Positions 42,197 to 50,783 of a stretch of 64,000 nucleotides of DNA are shown one piece after another. The DNA comes from CAMLIZ01 sp040758375 (GTDB lineage: Bacteria; Pseudomonadota; Gammaproteobacteria; Burkholderiales; Burkholderiaceae_C), in NCBI GenBank assembly GCA_040758375.1, contig JBFLWE010000012.1:1-64000 (forward strand), written 5' to 3'. Position 1 is the stretch's first letter. Each line of letters starts with the position of its first letter. Below the pieces are notes generated by a model, which was not told the DNA's origin, did not search any database, and saw nothing but the letters and a program-made list of their open reading frames with translations. A program made the translations under genes and the position numbers.

Positions 42197-44071
42197 ATGA
42201 GCAAACAGTTTGTCCCTGAACATCTCCTCCTCTCCCTCTTCTCTTCGTGCGCGCTGCTGGCTGGCTGTGGAGGTGGAGATGGCTCCGACGAACCACCGGC
42301 GCCGACCGAAGCGGCCGCACCTGCCGCGCAGGCCACGTCCTCTGCGTCCCAAGCCGAGGCGTCCGACGGCACGGCCACCGCCCAGCGCCTGATTCCCATC
42401 TGGTGGTGGAAACGCTGGTTGTCGCCGGCACCCAAACCTGCCCCCGCTCCGGCGCCCGCCCCCGCTCCGGCGCCTGCCCCTGCTCCGGCGCCCGCCCCTG
42501 CTCCGGCGCCCGCACCCGCTCCGGCGCCCGCACCGGCTCCGGCGCCCGCACCCGCTCCGGCGCCTGCTCCCGCTCCCGCGCCTGCTCCCGCTCCGATGCC
42601 CGGCGGTTCCGGCGCCTTCTACATTTCGCCCACCGGCAACAACGCAGCTGACTGCAAGAGCATCGCCACGGCCTGCAAGACCTTTGCGACGGTGTTCGCC
42701 CGCATGAGCGCAGGCAGCGAACTGGTGCTGCTGGATGGCACCTACACCCCCAGCACCACCGGCGTGATCAACTGGGACACCTCGCGCTTCACCGCGAACT
42801 CCGCGCAGATCCCGGCGGGCACCGCCTCCAAGCCGACCTATGTGCACGCGCTCAACCCGGGCAAGGTCAAGGTCGACGGGCCGCTGTTCATCGGCCGGTC
42901 CACGCGCAAGGACAGCTACATCACGGTGCAAGGCATCACCTTCGAAGGGGGCGGCGCGCTCTACAACACCAGCTACGTCACGGTCAAGGACAGCGGCTTC
43001 CACGGGTCGTTCGGCATCGGCACCAACGACCACCACAACGGCAACACCAACAACCTCATCGAGGACGTGTGGATCTGGGCCTCGGGCGAACGCATCATTG
43101 CGAGCAACTACCGGGCGCACAACAACGTGTGGCGCCGCGTCGTGGTGCGCGGCGACGGCTGCGGCACCTCCAGCTGCCAGGGCAGCGGCAACCCCAACGT
43201 CGGCTTCACGGTGTACGACTCGCACGATGTCTCGGTGCAGAACATGCTCATCGTCGACCGTGTGCTCGCACCCACCGACTACCAGGGCGCCGACTTCGCC
43301 ACCGCGCAGCACACACCCGATCCGCAGTACTACTTCGGCCGCAACGAGTGGCTGGGCATCATCTCGCTGCATGCGCCCGACATCGGCTACTACAACTTCC
43401 CCGACACCGGGCAGACGCTGGACCCCACTTCCAAGGTCGTCAATGCCGTGGTGTGGAACTCCAACAGCGATGCGTTCGACCTTGACCGGGAAGGCACGAA
43501 CAACCACCTGGAGAACCTGACCGCGATGTCGCGCAACGGTGACGTGGTGCGCATCGGGCCGGCGCTGGCCTCGCGTGGCGGCACCTTGCGCAACGTGATC
43601 GCCGTGTCGGGCGGATCGGCGCGCTACGGCATCAATTCGGCCTACCAACCTTCGCATGCCAGCGTGTCCGGCAGCTTCTCCGATGCGGCCTACAACCAGA
43701 CGGCTTGCAGCACCGGCTGCTTCAGCGCCGATCCACGCGCTGATGGCGCGACGGCGTCGCTGAAGTACATCACCCGCATCGAGGCGGGCTCGGCCCTCAA
43801 GGGCAAGGGCCACGGCGGCGCGGACATCGGCGCCAACGTGCTGTACCGCTACGGCAGCGACGGCACCCGCCACGGCCAGGCCGGCTACAACACGCTGACC
43901 ACCACCAAGCTGTGGCCCTGGCCCAACGAGGCCCGCATCAAGGCCGAGATGTGCGCCAACACCACCCGCGGCTTCTGCTCCACCGGCAAGCGGCTCGACG
44001 GCGTGAACCCGGTCACCCTCACCTCCTACATCTGGGAGGCCGCAGGCCACCCGATGCCGTCGAGCTTCTGA
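42197..44071 (+). CDS. beta-helix surface lipoprotein with Pro-Ala linker, paralogue 3
   Basis: Protein of 624 aa: lipoprotein signal with lipobox LAGC (C24), an Ala/Ser/Thr-rich stretch, a short aromatic segment IPIWWWKRWL, a Pro-Ala repeat of about 53 residues, then the beta-helix domain beginning FYISPTGNNAADCKSIATAC. The last 298 or so residues are identical to paralogue 1, while the N-terminal part has diverged. It appears to be a single-gene unit followed by a strong terminator. Function as for paralogue 1: surface-anchored polysaccharide-active or -binding protein, unproven. Confidence 0.75.
   Translation: MSKQFVPEHLLLSLFSSCALLAGCGGGDGSDEPPAPTEAAAPAAQATSSASQAEASDGTATAQRLIPIWWWKRWLSPAPKPAPAPAPAPAPAPAPAPAPAPAPAPAPAPAPAPAPAPAPAPAPAPAPAPAPAPMPGGSGAFYISPTGNNAADCKSIATACKTFATVFARMSAGSELVLLDGTYTPSTTGVINWDTSRFTANSAQIPAGTASKPTYVHALNPGKVKVDGPLFIGRSTRKDSYITVQGITFEGGGALYNTSYVTVKDSGFHGSFGIGTNDHHNGNTNNLIEDVWIWASGERIIASNYRAHNNVWRRVVVRGDGCGTSSCQGSGNPNVGFTVYDSHDVSVQNMLIVDRVLAPTDYQGADFATAQHTPDPQYYFGRNEWLGIISLHAPDIGYYNFPDTGQTLDPTSKVVNAVVWNSNSDAFDLDREGTNNHLENLTAMSRNGDVVRIGPALASRGGTLRNVIAVSGGSARYGINSAYQPSHASVSGSFSDAAYNQTACSTGCFSADPRADGATASLKYITRIEAGSALKGKGHGGADIGANVLYRYGSDGTRHGQAGYNTLTTTKLWPWPNEARIKAEMCANTTRGFCSTGKRLDGVNPVTLTSYIWEAAGHPMPSSF
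42437..42595 (+). repeat. Pro-Ala-coding microsatellite in paralogue 3
   Basis: Fifty-three codons alternating Pro and Ala in repeated gctccggcgcccgcc-like units. The units differ in phase and variants from those of paralogue 1, so the tract evolved separately from the identical 3' segment. Confidence 0.9.
43175..44069 (+). repeat. long direct repeat, right copy (3' part of paralogue 3)
   Basis: Matches 30642-31536 apparently without a mismatch. Both copies are in the same orientation and bracket the acetyltransferase gene, the glycosyltransferase operon and paralogue 2. Beyond the first base of the stop codon (tag versus tga) the two loci differ completely. Confidence 0.9.
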
Positions 44072-44092
44072 CGGCAACAGGCTCCGCGTGAG

Positions 44093-45361
44093 TCACGGCC
44101 CGGCCAACAGCCGGGCCGTTCTGTCTTTCCAGTCCGCCGGCACCTTGCCGGCCGCGGCAAAGGCGGGGCCCTGGGCCAGCATGCGCTGGAACACGCTGCG
44201 CACGTCGTCGGCGCTCACCGCTTCCAGCCGTTCGGTCCACTGCTGCCGGGGCCTCACCCGGCCGTGGACGAACAGGTCCTGCGCCGTCTCTTCCAGACGA
44301 CGGAACGGCCGCTCGTGAATGTCGAGCTGGCGCAGCGCCAGCTGGTTGCGCGCCCGCTCCAGGTCCACCGCGTCCACGCGCTCGGCGTGGCGGCGCAGCA
44401 GCCGGGCCGTCTCGGCCACGAACTCGTGCAGGTGCTGGGGCGAGGTGGAGGCCTCGATCACGAACTGGCCTGCCAGCGACATCACGTCGGCGGAGCACGC
44501 CGCGTAGTACACCAGCCCGCGGCGCTCGCGGATCTCGTCCATCAGCGGCGAGCTCATGCCTTCGCCCAGCACGGCCGCCGCCATCACGTCGGCATGGTGC
44601 GGCTCGCGCAGCGAAGCGATGGGAAACCCCAGCACGATGTGCGTCTGCCCCACGCCCGCCAGCCGGCGCGTGGCCAGGCCGCCGGCATAGTGGGCCGGGG
44701 CCACTTCGTTGGCCTGGCCTGCCGGCAAGCCGCCGAAGGCCTGCTCCGCGGCGCGCGCGATCGCCTGCGGGTCCACGTCGCCGGCCACGGCCAGCACCAG
44801 GTTGGCCCCGGTGTACTGGCGCTGCACGTAAGCCTGCAGCTCGGCCCGCGTGAAGCGCTCGATGTTGCGCCGCGTGCCGATCACCGGCTGGCCCACCGGG
44901 TGGCTGCCGAAGCACAGCTTGTCGAACAGCTTGAACGCGGTGGACAGGCCGTCGTCCTCGTCCTCCAGCAGCTCCTGCAGGATCACCTGGCGCTCGCGCT
45001 CCAGCTCCGCCTCTGGAAAGGCGCTGTTGAGCACGATGTCGCCCAGCAGGTGCACGAAGCGCTCGGCATGCGGGGCGAGGCCGCGGATGTGGTAGGCCGT
45101 GTGCTCCTTGTCGGTATGGGCGTTCACCTCGGCGCCCAGGCGCTCGGCGTCGAGGTTGATCTGCTGACAGCTGCGCTCGTGCGTGCCCTTGAAAGCCATG
45201 TGCTCGGCGAAATGGCTGATGCCGTTGAGCGCCGGCGCCTCGTGTGCGCTGCCGGTGCGCACGAACACGCTCAGGTAGACGCTGCGCAGGTGGGACAGCC
45301 GGCTGACCGCCACGCGCACGCCGTTGGACAGGCGGAGCACCTCGGTGTCGGGTTCGGTCAT
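44093..45361 (-). CDS. M16 family zinc metallopeptidase (processing-peptidase-like)
   Basis: Protein of 422 aa with the inverted zinc-binding motif H50-F-A-E53-H54 in ISHFAEHMAFKGT and the second M16 domain after about residue 200. The more distal zinc ligand Glu is likely in the EAELEREREVILQE-like helix (PEAELERERQVILQEL). It resembles single-chain, roughly 45-kDa bacterial M16B peptidases related to mitochondrial processing peptidase. Cytoplasmic, as no signal is seen. Its ATG overlaps the stop of the upstream receiver/TPR gene by four bases. The gene's 3' end contains the terminator of the convergent beta-helix gene. Confidence 0.9.
   Translation of the reverse strand: MTEPDTEVLRLSNGVRVAVSRLSHLRSVYLSVFVRTGSAHEAPALNGISHFAEHMAFKGTHERSCQQINLDAERLGAEVNAHTDKEHTAYHIRGLAPHAERFVHLLGDIVLNSAFPEAELERERQVILQELLEDEDDGLSTAFKLFDKLCFGSHPVGQPVIGTRRNIERFTRAELQAYVQRQYTGANLVLAVAGDVDPQAIARAAEQAFGGLPAGQANEVAPAHYAGGLATRRLAGVGQTHIVLGFPIASLREPHHADVMAAAVLGEGMSSPLMDEIRERRGLVYYAACSADVMSLAGQFVIEASTSPQHLHEFVAETARLLRRHAERVDAVDLERARNQLALRQLDIHERPFRRLEETAQDLFVHGRVRPRQQWTERLEAVSADDVRSVFQRMLAQGPAFAAAGKVPADWKDRTARLLAGP
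44095..44128 (+). terminator. Rho-independent terminator of beta-helix paralogue 3
   Basis: A perfect ten-base stem ACGGCCCGGC/GCCGGGCCGT with a five-base loop, followed on the plus strand by TCTGTCTTTCC. It lies 23 bp after the beta-helix stop and inside the last codons of the convergent M16 peptidase gene, so the hairpin doubles as coding sequence. Confidence 0.75.
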
Positions 45362-46968
45362 GTCGATGTCGAAGCGGGCGCCAGCCGCAGCTGCGCGCCA
45401 TAGCTGTGGTAGCGCTGGCGCAGCGCGTCGATGCGCTGCTGCAGCGGTGCCGTGTCGCGGATCGCCGCGTGGTGGCGGCGCAAGGTGTGCTCCGCCAAGT
45501 CGAGCAGGCGGCCGTTGAGCGTGTCTTCGGCGCCGGCCAGCAAGGCCTGCACCGCCGCCGCGGGGTTGCCGCGCACCGACAGGCTCACGGCGTCCTCGGC
45601 CTGTTGGCCGATGTATGCGTAACCCTCGCGGATGGCGGACGCCACCGATTCGTCCATGCGCGCGGCGCTGGCCAGCAGCTCGCAGCTGGCCTTCGAGACG
45701 GCGAAGCGCCGCGCGAGCAGGGCCACCGCGGTGTCGATGCCGTGCACGGCATGGTCTTCACGCGCGAGCCGTGCCGCCAGCATCAGCGCGTTGCAGGCGG
45801 CCTCGAAGTCGAACTGCGGGTCGCGCGCCGTCTGCAGCATGCCCTGCACCTGGCCCGCAGCCTCGGCCATCTTGCCCAAGGCCAGCAGCCGCAGGGCGTC
45901 GAGCACCTCGCCGAAGCGCGCCAAGCGCACGCTGCCGGGGATGCCGGCCAGCACCTTGCCGAACGCGGCATGGGTGCGCGCCAGCGGGCACGTCTGCCGC
46001 AGGTCGAACTGCAGCGCCGCCTGCAGCACCAGCCCTTGCAGGTCGTAGGCCTTGGCCGACAGGCCCAGGTCGGTGGCACGCTCCAGCGCCTCGATCGCCT
46101 CGCCGGCGTCGCCATAGTAGAACGCCAGCACGCCCAGCTTTTGCAGCCGCGGAATGCTCGAGGGCATGAGGCCCGAAGCGCGGCGCATCGTGGCCAGCGC
46201 CCCAGCCGCGTCGCCCTTTTCCAGCAGCGTGCGGCACATCAGGTCGTAGGCATCCGAACTGCCCGGCTGCTCGGCCAGCAGGCTCTCCAGCGTGCGGCGC
46301 GGGCCCTGCGGCGGCCGCGCGCCGCCTTGATCGTCGGCCGCCGCCAGGCCAGTGCGGGCCCAGGGCAAGGCCTTGGTTTCCAGCACCGCATCCTGCAGAC
46401 GCATCGCCCCTTGCGCATCGCCCTGCCGCAGCAGCAGTTCGGCGCCCAGCCGCGCCGCCTGCAGCCAGCCCGGGCCGCGCGCTTCGAACAGCGCGACGCA
46501 CAGCTGCGCCGCCTCGCTGTAGGCTTTCTGGTCGATCTTGTCCAGAATAGGCTGCAACTGCCGCTTGCGCCGGCGCGCCTCGATCAGCTTGATGCGCAGT
46601 GCGTCCTCGGTGTAGGGTTTCACCAGGTAGGCATCGAGTGCCGCTTCGGCCGCCTCGGCCACCTTGGCATACGACGCCTCGCCGGAGATCAGCACCACCA
46701 CGCTGGACAGCGGCAGGTGCTGTGCAGCGCGCAGCTCGTCCACCAGCTCCTGCCCGGTCATCGGGTCGTCGGGAAAGTCGTACTCGCAGACGATGATGTC
46801 GTACTGCAGCGCCGCCAGCAGCTTGCGCGCCTCGGCGGGGCGCGGAAACTGATCGACCTGGCCCACACCCAGGCGCTTGAGCAGCCGCGCCACCTCGGCA
46901 CGCGACGTCGCCCGGCCATCGATCACGCAGGCGCGCGCACTGGCGATGTCAGGGTCGATCGGTTTCAT
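45358..46968 (-). CDS. degenerate response-regulator receiver fused to a TPR-like helical domain
   Basis: Protein of 536 aa. Residues 12-130 form a receiver domain (CVIDGRATSRAEVARLLKRLG, DIIVCEYDFPDD, VVLISGEASYAKV, AYLVKPY). The phosphoacceptor position, four residues before the conserved Pro66, is E62 instead of Asp, and only one acidic residue (D17) is present at the first acidic pocket. The Thr/Ser and Lys positions (S in LISGE, K in YLVKP) are kept. The remaining 400 residues are Ala/Leu-rich helices of TPR type. It probably works as a phosphorylation-independent scaffold. It is coupled by ATGA overlaps to the diguanylate cyclase upstream and the M16 peptidase downstream. Confidence 0.82.
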   Translation of the reverse strand: MKPIDPDIASARACVIDGRATSRAEVARLLKRLGVGQVDQFPRPAEARKLLAALQYDIIVCEYDFPDDPMTGQELVDELRAAQHLPLSSVVVLISGEASYAKVAEAAEAALDAYLVKPYTEDALRIKLIEARRRKRQLQPILDKIDQKAYSEAAQLCVALFEARGPGWLQAARLGAELLLRQGDAQGAMRLQDAVLETKALPWARTGLAAADDQGGARPPQGPRRTLESLLAEQPGSSDAYDLMCRTLLEKGDAAGALATMRRASGLMPSSIPRLQKLGVLAFYYGDAGEAIEALERATDLGLSAKAYDLQGLVLQAALQFDLRQTCPLARTHAAFGKVLAGIPGSVRLARFGEVLDALRLLALGKMAEAAGQVQGMLQTARDPQFDFEAACNALMLAARLAREDHAVHGIDTAVALLARRFAVSKASCELLASAARMDESVASAIREGYAYIGQQAEDAVSLSVRGNPAAAVQALLAGAEDTLNGRLLDLAEHTLRRHHAAIRDTAPLQQRIDALRQRYHSYGAQLRLAPASTST

Positions 46969-48143
46969 GGCGGCGCACTATACGCGTGCACCGCGCCCTT
47001 GCCGTCGCGCTTGGCCTGGTACATGGCGGTGTCCGCCTTGCTCAGCAGTGCCGCCGAATCGGCCGCATCGTCGGGGTAGGTCGCGATGCCCACGCTGGCG
47101 CCGATGCGGTGCCCGGGATGCCGCGGCAGCAGCGGCCGCGCCGCCGCCTCGACCAGCCGCAGCGCCAGCCGGTGCGGCCCCTCGGGGCCGGGCTCCTCCA
47201 TCAGCACGGCGAACTCGTCGCCGCCCAGCCGGGCCACGAAATCGCCTTTGCGCACCAACCGGCCGAAGGCCTGCGCCACCTCGCGCAGCAACTCGTCGCC
47301 CACGTGGTGGCCCAGCTCGTCGTTGATGCGCTTGAAACCGTCGAGGTCGACGAACAGCACGGCGCGGCGCTCGTGCCGGCGTGCCGCGCGCGCCAGCGAG
47401 CGCTCCAGTTCGTCGGCGAAGTGCCGCCGGTTGGGCAGAAGGGTCAGCGGATCGTGCAGCGCCAGGTGTTCCAGCTGCTCCGCGAGCTGCTGCCGCTCGC
47501 GCGCACGCCGTATCAGGCCGCGCCACAGGCCGACGCCGGCCAGCAGCAGCGCCGACAGCAGCAGCACCTCCACGCCCACCAAGGCCGTGCGCCGGCGGTC
47601 CGCCTCGCGCGCCTGCGCGTCCTGCATGCGCGTTTCGCGGTCCTTCAGGTCGGCCAGCAGGCTGTGGATGCGCTGCGCCGGCGCGGGGTCGGCCGCGGCG
47701 ACGATCGCCGCCCGCGCAGCCTCGGGCCCTTGGCTGCGGTAGGCCTGCAGCGCGTTGTCGAGCTGCCCCAAGCGCGCCTGCACCAGCGCCGCCAGCGCCT
47801 CGAGGTCGTCCAGCACCGCCGGGTCCTGGGCATAGAAATAGCGCAGCCGGGTGAAGGCGCTGCCGGCGCGTGCCCGCGCGCCCTCGTAGGGCAGCAGTTC
47901 CTCGTCGCGGCCGGTGAGCAGGAACGCGCGGTGGTGGTTTTCGGCCACCAGCAGGCTCACCGACGCGCGGTCGATCTCGGCCGCGCGCGACAAGGAGCTG
48001 TTGCTCAGGTCTTCCACCCGGTCGGCCGACACCTTGATGAAGTAGCTGGCCCCCACGGCCGCGGCCAGCAGCAGGGCCACGGCCAGCATGCCGGCCGCCA
48101 GCCGGCGCTCGAGCGCGAAGTGCTTGATCGATGACAAGGCCAT
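46965..48143 (-). CDS. membrane diguanylate cyclase (CHASE3-like sensor + GGDEF)
   Basis: Protein of 392 aa: an N-terminal membrane helix (about 14-34), a helical periplasmic CHASE3-type sensor (about 40-185; VEDLSNSSLSRAAEIDRA...AFLLTGRDEELLPYEGAR), a second membrane helix (about 190-212) and a C-terminal GGDEF domain (about 225-385). The active site RLGGDEFAVL is intact, and an RxxD inhibitory site (RKGD) lies five residues before GGDEF. It should synthesise cyclic di-GMP under product control. First gene of a three-gene overlapping operon, next to the exopolysaccharide locus. The ATG at 48143 begins MALSSIKHF; longer open frame upstream is not convincing. Confidence 0.88.
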   Translation of the reverse strand: MALSSIKHFALERRLAAGMLAVALLLAAAVGASYFIKVSADRVEDLSNSSLSRAAEIDRASVSLLVAENHHRAFLLTGRDEELLPYEGARARAGSAFTRLRYFYAQDPAVLDDLEALAALVQARLGQLDNALQAYRSQGPEAARAAIVAAADPAPAQRIHSLLADLKDRETRMQDAQAREADRRRTALVGVEVLLLSALLLAGVGLWRGLIRRARERQQLAEQLEHLALHDPLTLLPNRRHFADELERSLARAARRHERRAVLFVDLDGFKRINDELGHHVGDELLREVAQAFGRLVRKGDFVARLGGDEFAVLMEEPGPEGPHRLALRLVEAAARPLLPRHPGHRIGASVGIATYPDDAADSAALLSKADTAMYQAKRDGKGAVHAYSAPP

Positions 48144-48480
48144 CTGCTTGCTTCGGCCTCGGTGGCCCGCGAGGGCAGTACTGCAACCTCCGCAGTATCG
48201 GCCGCGGACGCCGGCGCATGAGGGAACATCTGCTGCCCGGCACGACAAGTTACCGCTGCCGCGCCCTCCATGGCGGCGTGCCCCCCCGGGATTCCCCTCT
48301 CCCCGGCCGCCAGCTTCTACCGCGGCGCCGGCCGAAAAATCCGGTAGGCTTTTCGGGCCAACCCGGGCGGCGACCCCGCACGCGGTTTGCCCCGTCCGGC
48401 TCGGGCGCACCACCCCTGCACCCGGCCGACCTTTGCAAGCACTGCGGCCCGACACGATCGGGCGAGGAGCTAGACAGCGC
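48144..48480. promoter_or_regulatory. divergent 337-bp intergenic region between the cyclase operon and the bkd operon
   Basis: No gene recognised. It should carry promoters in both directions. A perfect inverted repeat CCGAAAA-N11-TTTTCGG (48332-48356) lies about 125 bp before the bkdA1 start. AGGAG at about 48465 serves as the ribosome-binding site of bkdA1. Confidence 0.5.
48332..48356. repeat. inverted repeat, possible operator of the bkd operon
   Basis: Seven-base perfect arms CCGAAAA and TTTTCGG with an 11-base centre ATCCGGTAGGC. The A/T content stands out in GC-rich surroundings. Branched-chain dehydrogenase operons are usually controlled by an Lrp-type BkdR; whether this is its site is unknown. 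Confidence 0.35.
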
Positions 48481-49716
48481 ATGAGCGAGCACACGCCGCT
48501 GCGCCTGCACGTGCCGGAACCCACCGGCCGTCCGGGCTGCAAGACCGATTTCTCCTACCTTCACGTGTCACCCGCCGGCTCGGTACGCCGGCCGCCGGTG
48601 GACACCTCCCACTTCGACACCAGCGACCTGGCCTACGAGCTGATCCGCGTGCTCGACGACGAGGGCAAGGCGGTGGGCCCCTGGAAGCCCGAGCTCGACC
48701 CGGTGCAGCTGCGCAAGGGGCTGCGCGCGATGATGAAGACGCGCGCCTTCGACGCCCGCATGCTGCTGGCGCAGCGGCAAAAGAAGCTGTCGTTCTACAT
48801 GCAGAGCCTGGGCGAGGAAGCCATCGCCGTGGCGCATTCGTTCGCGCTGCGCCAGGGCGACATGTGCTTCCCCACCTACCGGCAGCAGGGCCTGCTGCTG
48901 GCGCGCGACGACATCAGCATGGTCGAGCTGATGTGCCAGCTGATGAGCAACGAGCAAGACCCCATCAAGGGCCGCCAGCTGCCGGTGATGTATTCGTACA
49001 AGCGCGCCGGCTTCTTCACGATCAGCGGCAACCTGGCCACGCAGTTCATCCAGGCGGTGGGCTGGGCCATGGCCTCGGCGATCAAGGGCGACACCAAGAT
49101 CGCCAGCGGCTGGATCGGCGACGGCTCCACCGCCGAGAGCGACTTCCACACCGCGCTGACCTTCGCCCACGTGTACCGCGCGCCGGTGATCCTGAACGTG
49201 GTGAACAACCAGTGGGCGATCTCCACCTTCCAGGCCATTGCGGGCGGCGAGAGCACCACCTTCGCCGCGCGCGGCGTGGGCTGCGGCATCGCCAGCCTGC
49301 GCGTGGACGGCAATGATTTCCTCGCGGTGTACGCCGCCTCGTGCTGGGCCGCCGAGCGCGCGCGCAACAACCTGGGGCCGACGCTGATCGAATGGGTGAC
49401 CTACCGCGCCGGGGCCCACTCCACCTCGGACGACCCTTCCAAGTACCGCCCTGCCGACGACTGGCAGCGCTTCCCGCTGGGCGACCCCATCCAGCGCCTG
49501 AAGCAGCACCTCATCACGCTGGGCGAATGGTCCGAGGCCCAGCACGAGCAGGCGCAAAAGGAGCTGGAGGCCGAGGTGGCCGCGGCGCAAAAGGAAGCCG
49601 AAAGCCACGGCACCCTGCTCGACGGCCACATCCCCAGCCCCGCCACGATGTTCGAGGACGTGTACGAAAAAATGCCTTGGCACCTGCGGCAGCAACGCCA
49701 GCAACTGGGGGTCTGA
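48481..49716 (+). CDS. bkdA1: branched-chain 2-oxoacid dehydrogenase E1 alpha subunit
   Basis: Protein of 411 aa, the length of BkdA1. The thiamine-diphosphate motif runs from IGDGSTAESDFHTALTFA to VNNQWAIS (GDG...NN), and the phosphorylation-loop-like YRAGAHSTSDDPSKYRP is present. E1 decarboxylates the 2-oxoacids from Leu, Ile and Val and transfers the acyl group to E2 lipoyl. First of four genes in order E1-alpha, E1-beta, E2, E3. ATG at 48481 has an AGGAG box about 11 bases upstream; the upstream open frame is intergenic. Confidence 0.95.
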   Translation: MSEHTPLRLHVPEPTGRPGCKTDFSYLHVSPAGSVRRPPVDTSHFDTSDLAYELIRVLDDEGKAVGPWKPELDPVQLRKGLRAMMKTRAFDARMLLAQRQKKLSFYMQSLGEEAIAVAHSFALRQGDMCFPTYRQQGLLLARDDISMVELMCQLMSNEQDPIKGRQLPVMYSYKRAGFFTISGNLATQFIQAVGWAMASAIKGDTKIASGWIGDGSTAESDFHTALTFAHVYRAPVILNVVNNQWAISTFQAIAGGESTTFAARGVGCGIASLRVDGNDFLAVYAASCWAAERARNNLGPTLIEWVTYRAGAHSTSDDPSKYRPADDWQRFPLGDPIQRLKQHLITLGEWSEAQHEQAQKELEAEVAAAQKEAESHGTLLDGHIPSPATMFEDVYEKMPWHLRQQRQQLGV

Positions 49717-49718
49717 CG

Positions 49719-50783
49719 ATGCTCACCGAAACGAAAGAAAAAGCCATGCAGGCGGCCGAAGCGGACAAGACCACGCCCATGACCATGATCCAGGCGCTGC
49801 GCTCGGGCCTGGACGTGATGATGGCGCGCGACGACAACGTGGTGGTGTTCGGCGAGGACGTGGGCTACTTCGGCGGCGTGTTCCGCGTCACCGAGGGCCT
49901 GCAGGCCAAGTACGGCAAGCACCGCTGCTTCGATGCGCCCATCAACGAAGGCGGCATCGTCGGCGCCGCAGTGGGCATGGGCGCCTACGGCCTGCGCCCG
50001 GTGGCCGAGATCCAGTTCGCCGACTACTTCTACCCCGCGGCCGACCAGATCATTTCCGAAGCCGCGCGCCTGCGCTTCCGCTCGGCCGGCGACTTCACCG
50101 CGCCCATCACCATCCGCATGCCCTGCGGCGGCGGCATCTACGGCGGCCAGACGCACAGCCAGAGCCCCGAGGCGCTGTTCACCCACGTGTGCGGCCTGCG
50201 CACCGTGATGCCCAGCAACCCCTACGACGCCAAGGGCCTGCTGATCGCGTCGATCGAGTGCAACGACCCGGTGATCTTCCTGGAGCCCAAGCGCCTGTAC
50301 AACGGCCCCTTCGACGGCCACCACGACCGGCCGGTGGTGCCCTGGAGCAAGCATGCGCTGGGCAACGTGCCCGAGGGCTACTACAACGTGCCGCTGGAAA
50401 AGGCCGCAGTGTTCCGCCCGGGCAAGGAGCTCACCGTCATCACCTACGGCACCATGGTGTGGGTGAGCGAATGCGCAGCCCTGGAAACCGGCATCGACGC
50501 CGAGATCATCGACCTGCGCAGCCTCTGGCCGCTGGATATCGACACCATCGTCGAGTCGGTGAAGAAGACCGGCCGCTGCGTGGTGGTGCACGAGGCCACC
50601 AAGACCAGCGGCTTCGGCGCCGAGCTGGCCGCGCTGGTGCAGGAACACTGCTTCTACCACCTGGAAGCGCCGATCGAGCGCGTGGCCGGCTGGGACACGC
50701 CTTATCCGCATGCGCAGGAGTGGGCCTACTTCCCCGGGCCGGCGCGCGTGGGCGCCGCCTTCAAGCGCGCCATGGAGGCTTGA
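49719..50783 (+). CDS. bkdA2: branched-chain 2-oxoacid dehydrogenase E1 beta subunit
   Basis: Transketolase-like E1 beta subunit of 354 aa: VVVFGEDVGYFGGVFRVT, NEGGIVGAAVGMGAYGLRPVAEIQFADY, and the C-terminal transketolase domain (VITYGTMVWVSECAA, DLRSLWPLDIDTIVESVKKTGRCVVVHEA). It pairs with BkdA1 as an alpha2beta2 E1. It starts two bases after the bkdA1 stop; the following gene begins immediately after its own stop codon, so the operon is tightly packed. Confidence 0.95.
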   Translation: MLTETKEKAMQAAEADKTTPMTMIQALRSGLDVMMARDDNVVVFGEDVGYFGGVFRVTEGLQAKYGKHRCFDAPINEGGIVGAAVGMGAYGLRPVAEIQFADYFYPAADQIISEAARLRFRSAGDFTAPITIRMPCGGGIYGGQTHSQSPEALFTHVCGLRTVMPSNPYDAKGLLIASIECNDPVIFLEPKRLYNGPFDGHHDRPVVPWSKHALGNVPEGYYNVPLEKAAVFRPGKELTVITYGTMVWVSECAALETGIDAEIIDLRSLWPLDIDTIVESVKKTGRCVVVHEATKTSGFGAELAALVQEHCFYHLEAPIERVAGWDTPYPHAQEWAYFPGPARVGAAFKRAMEA

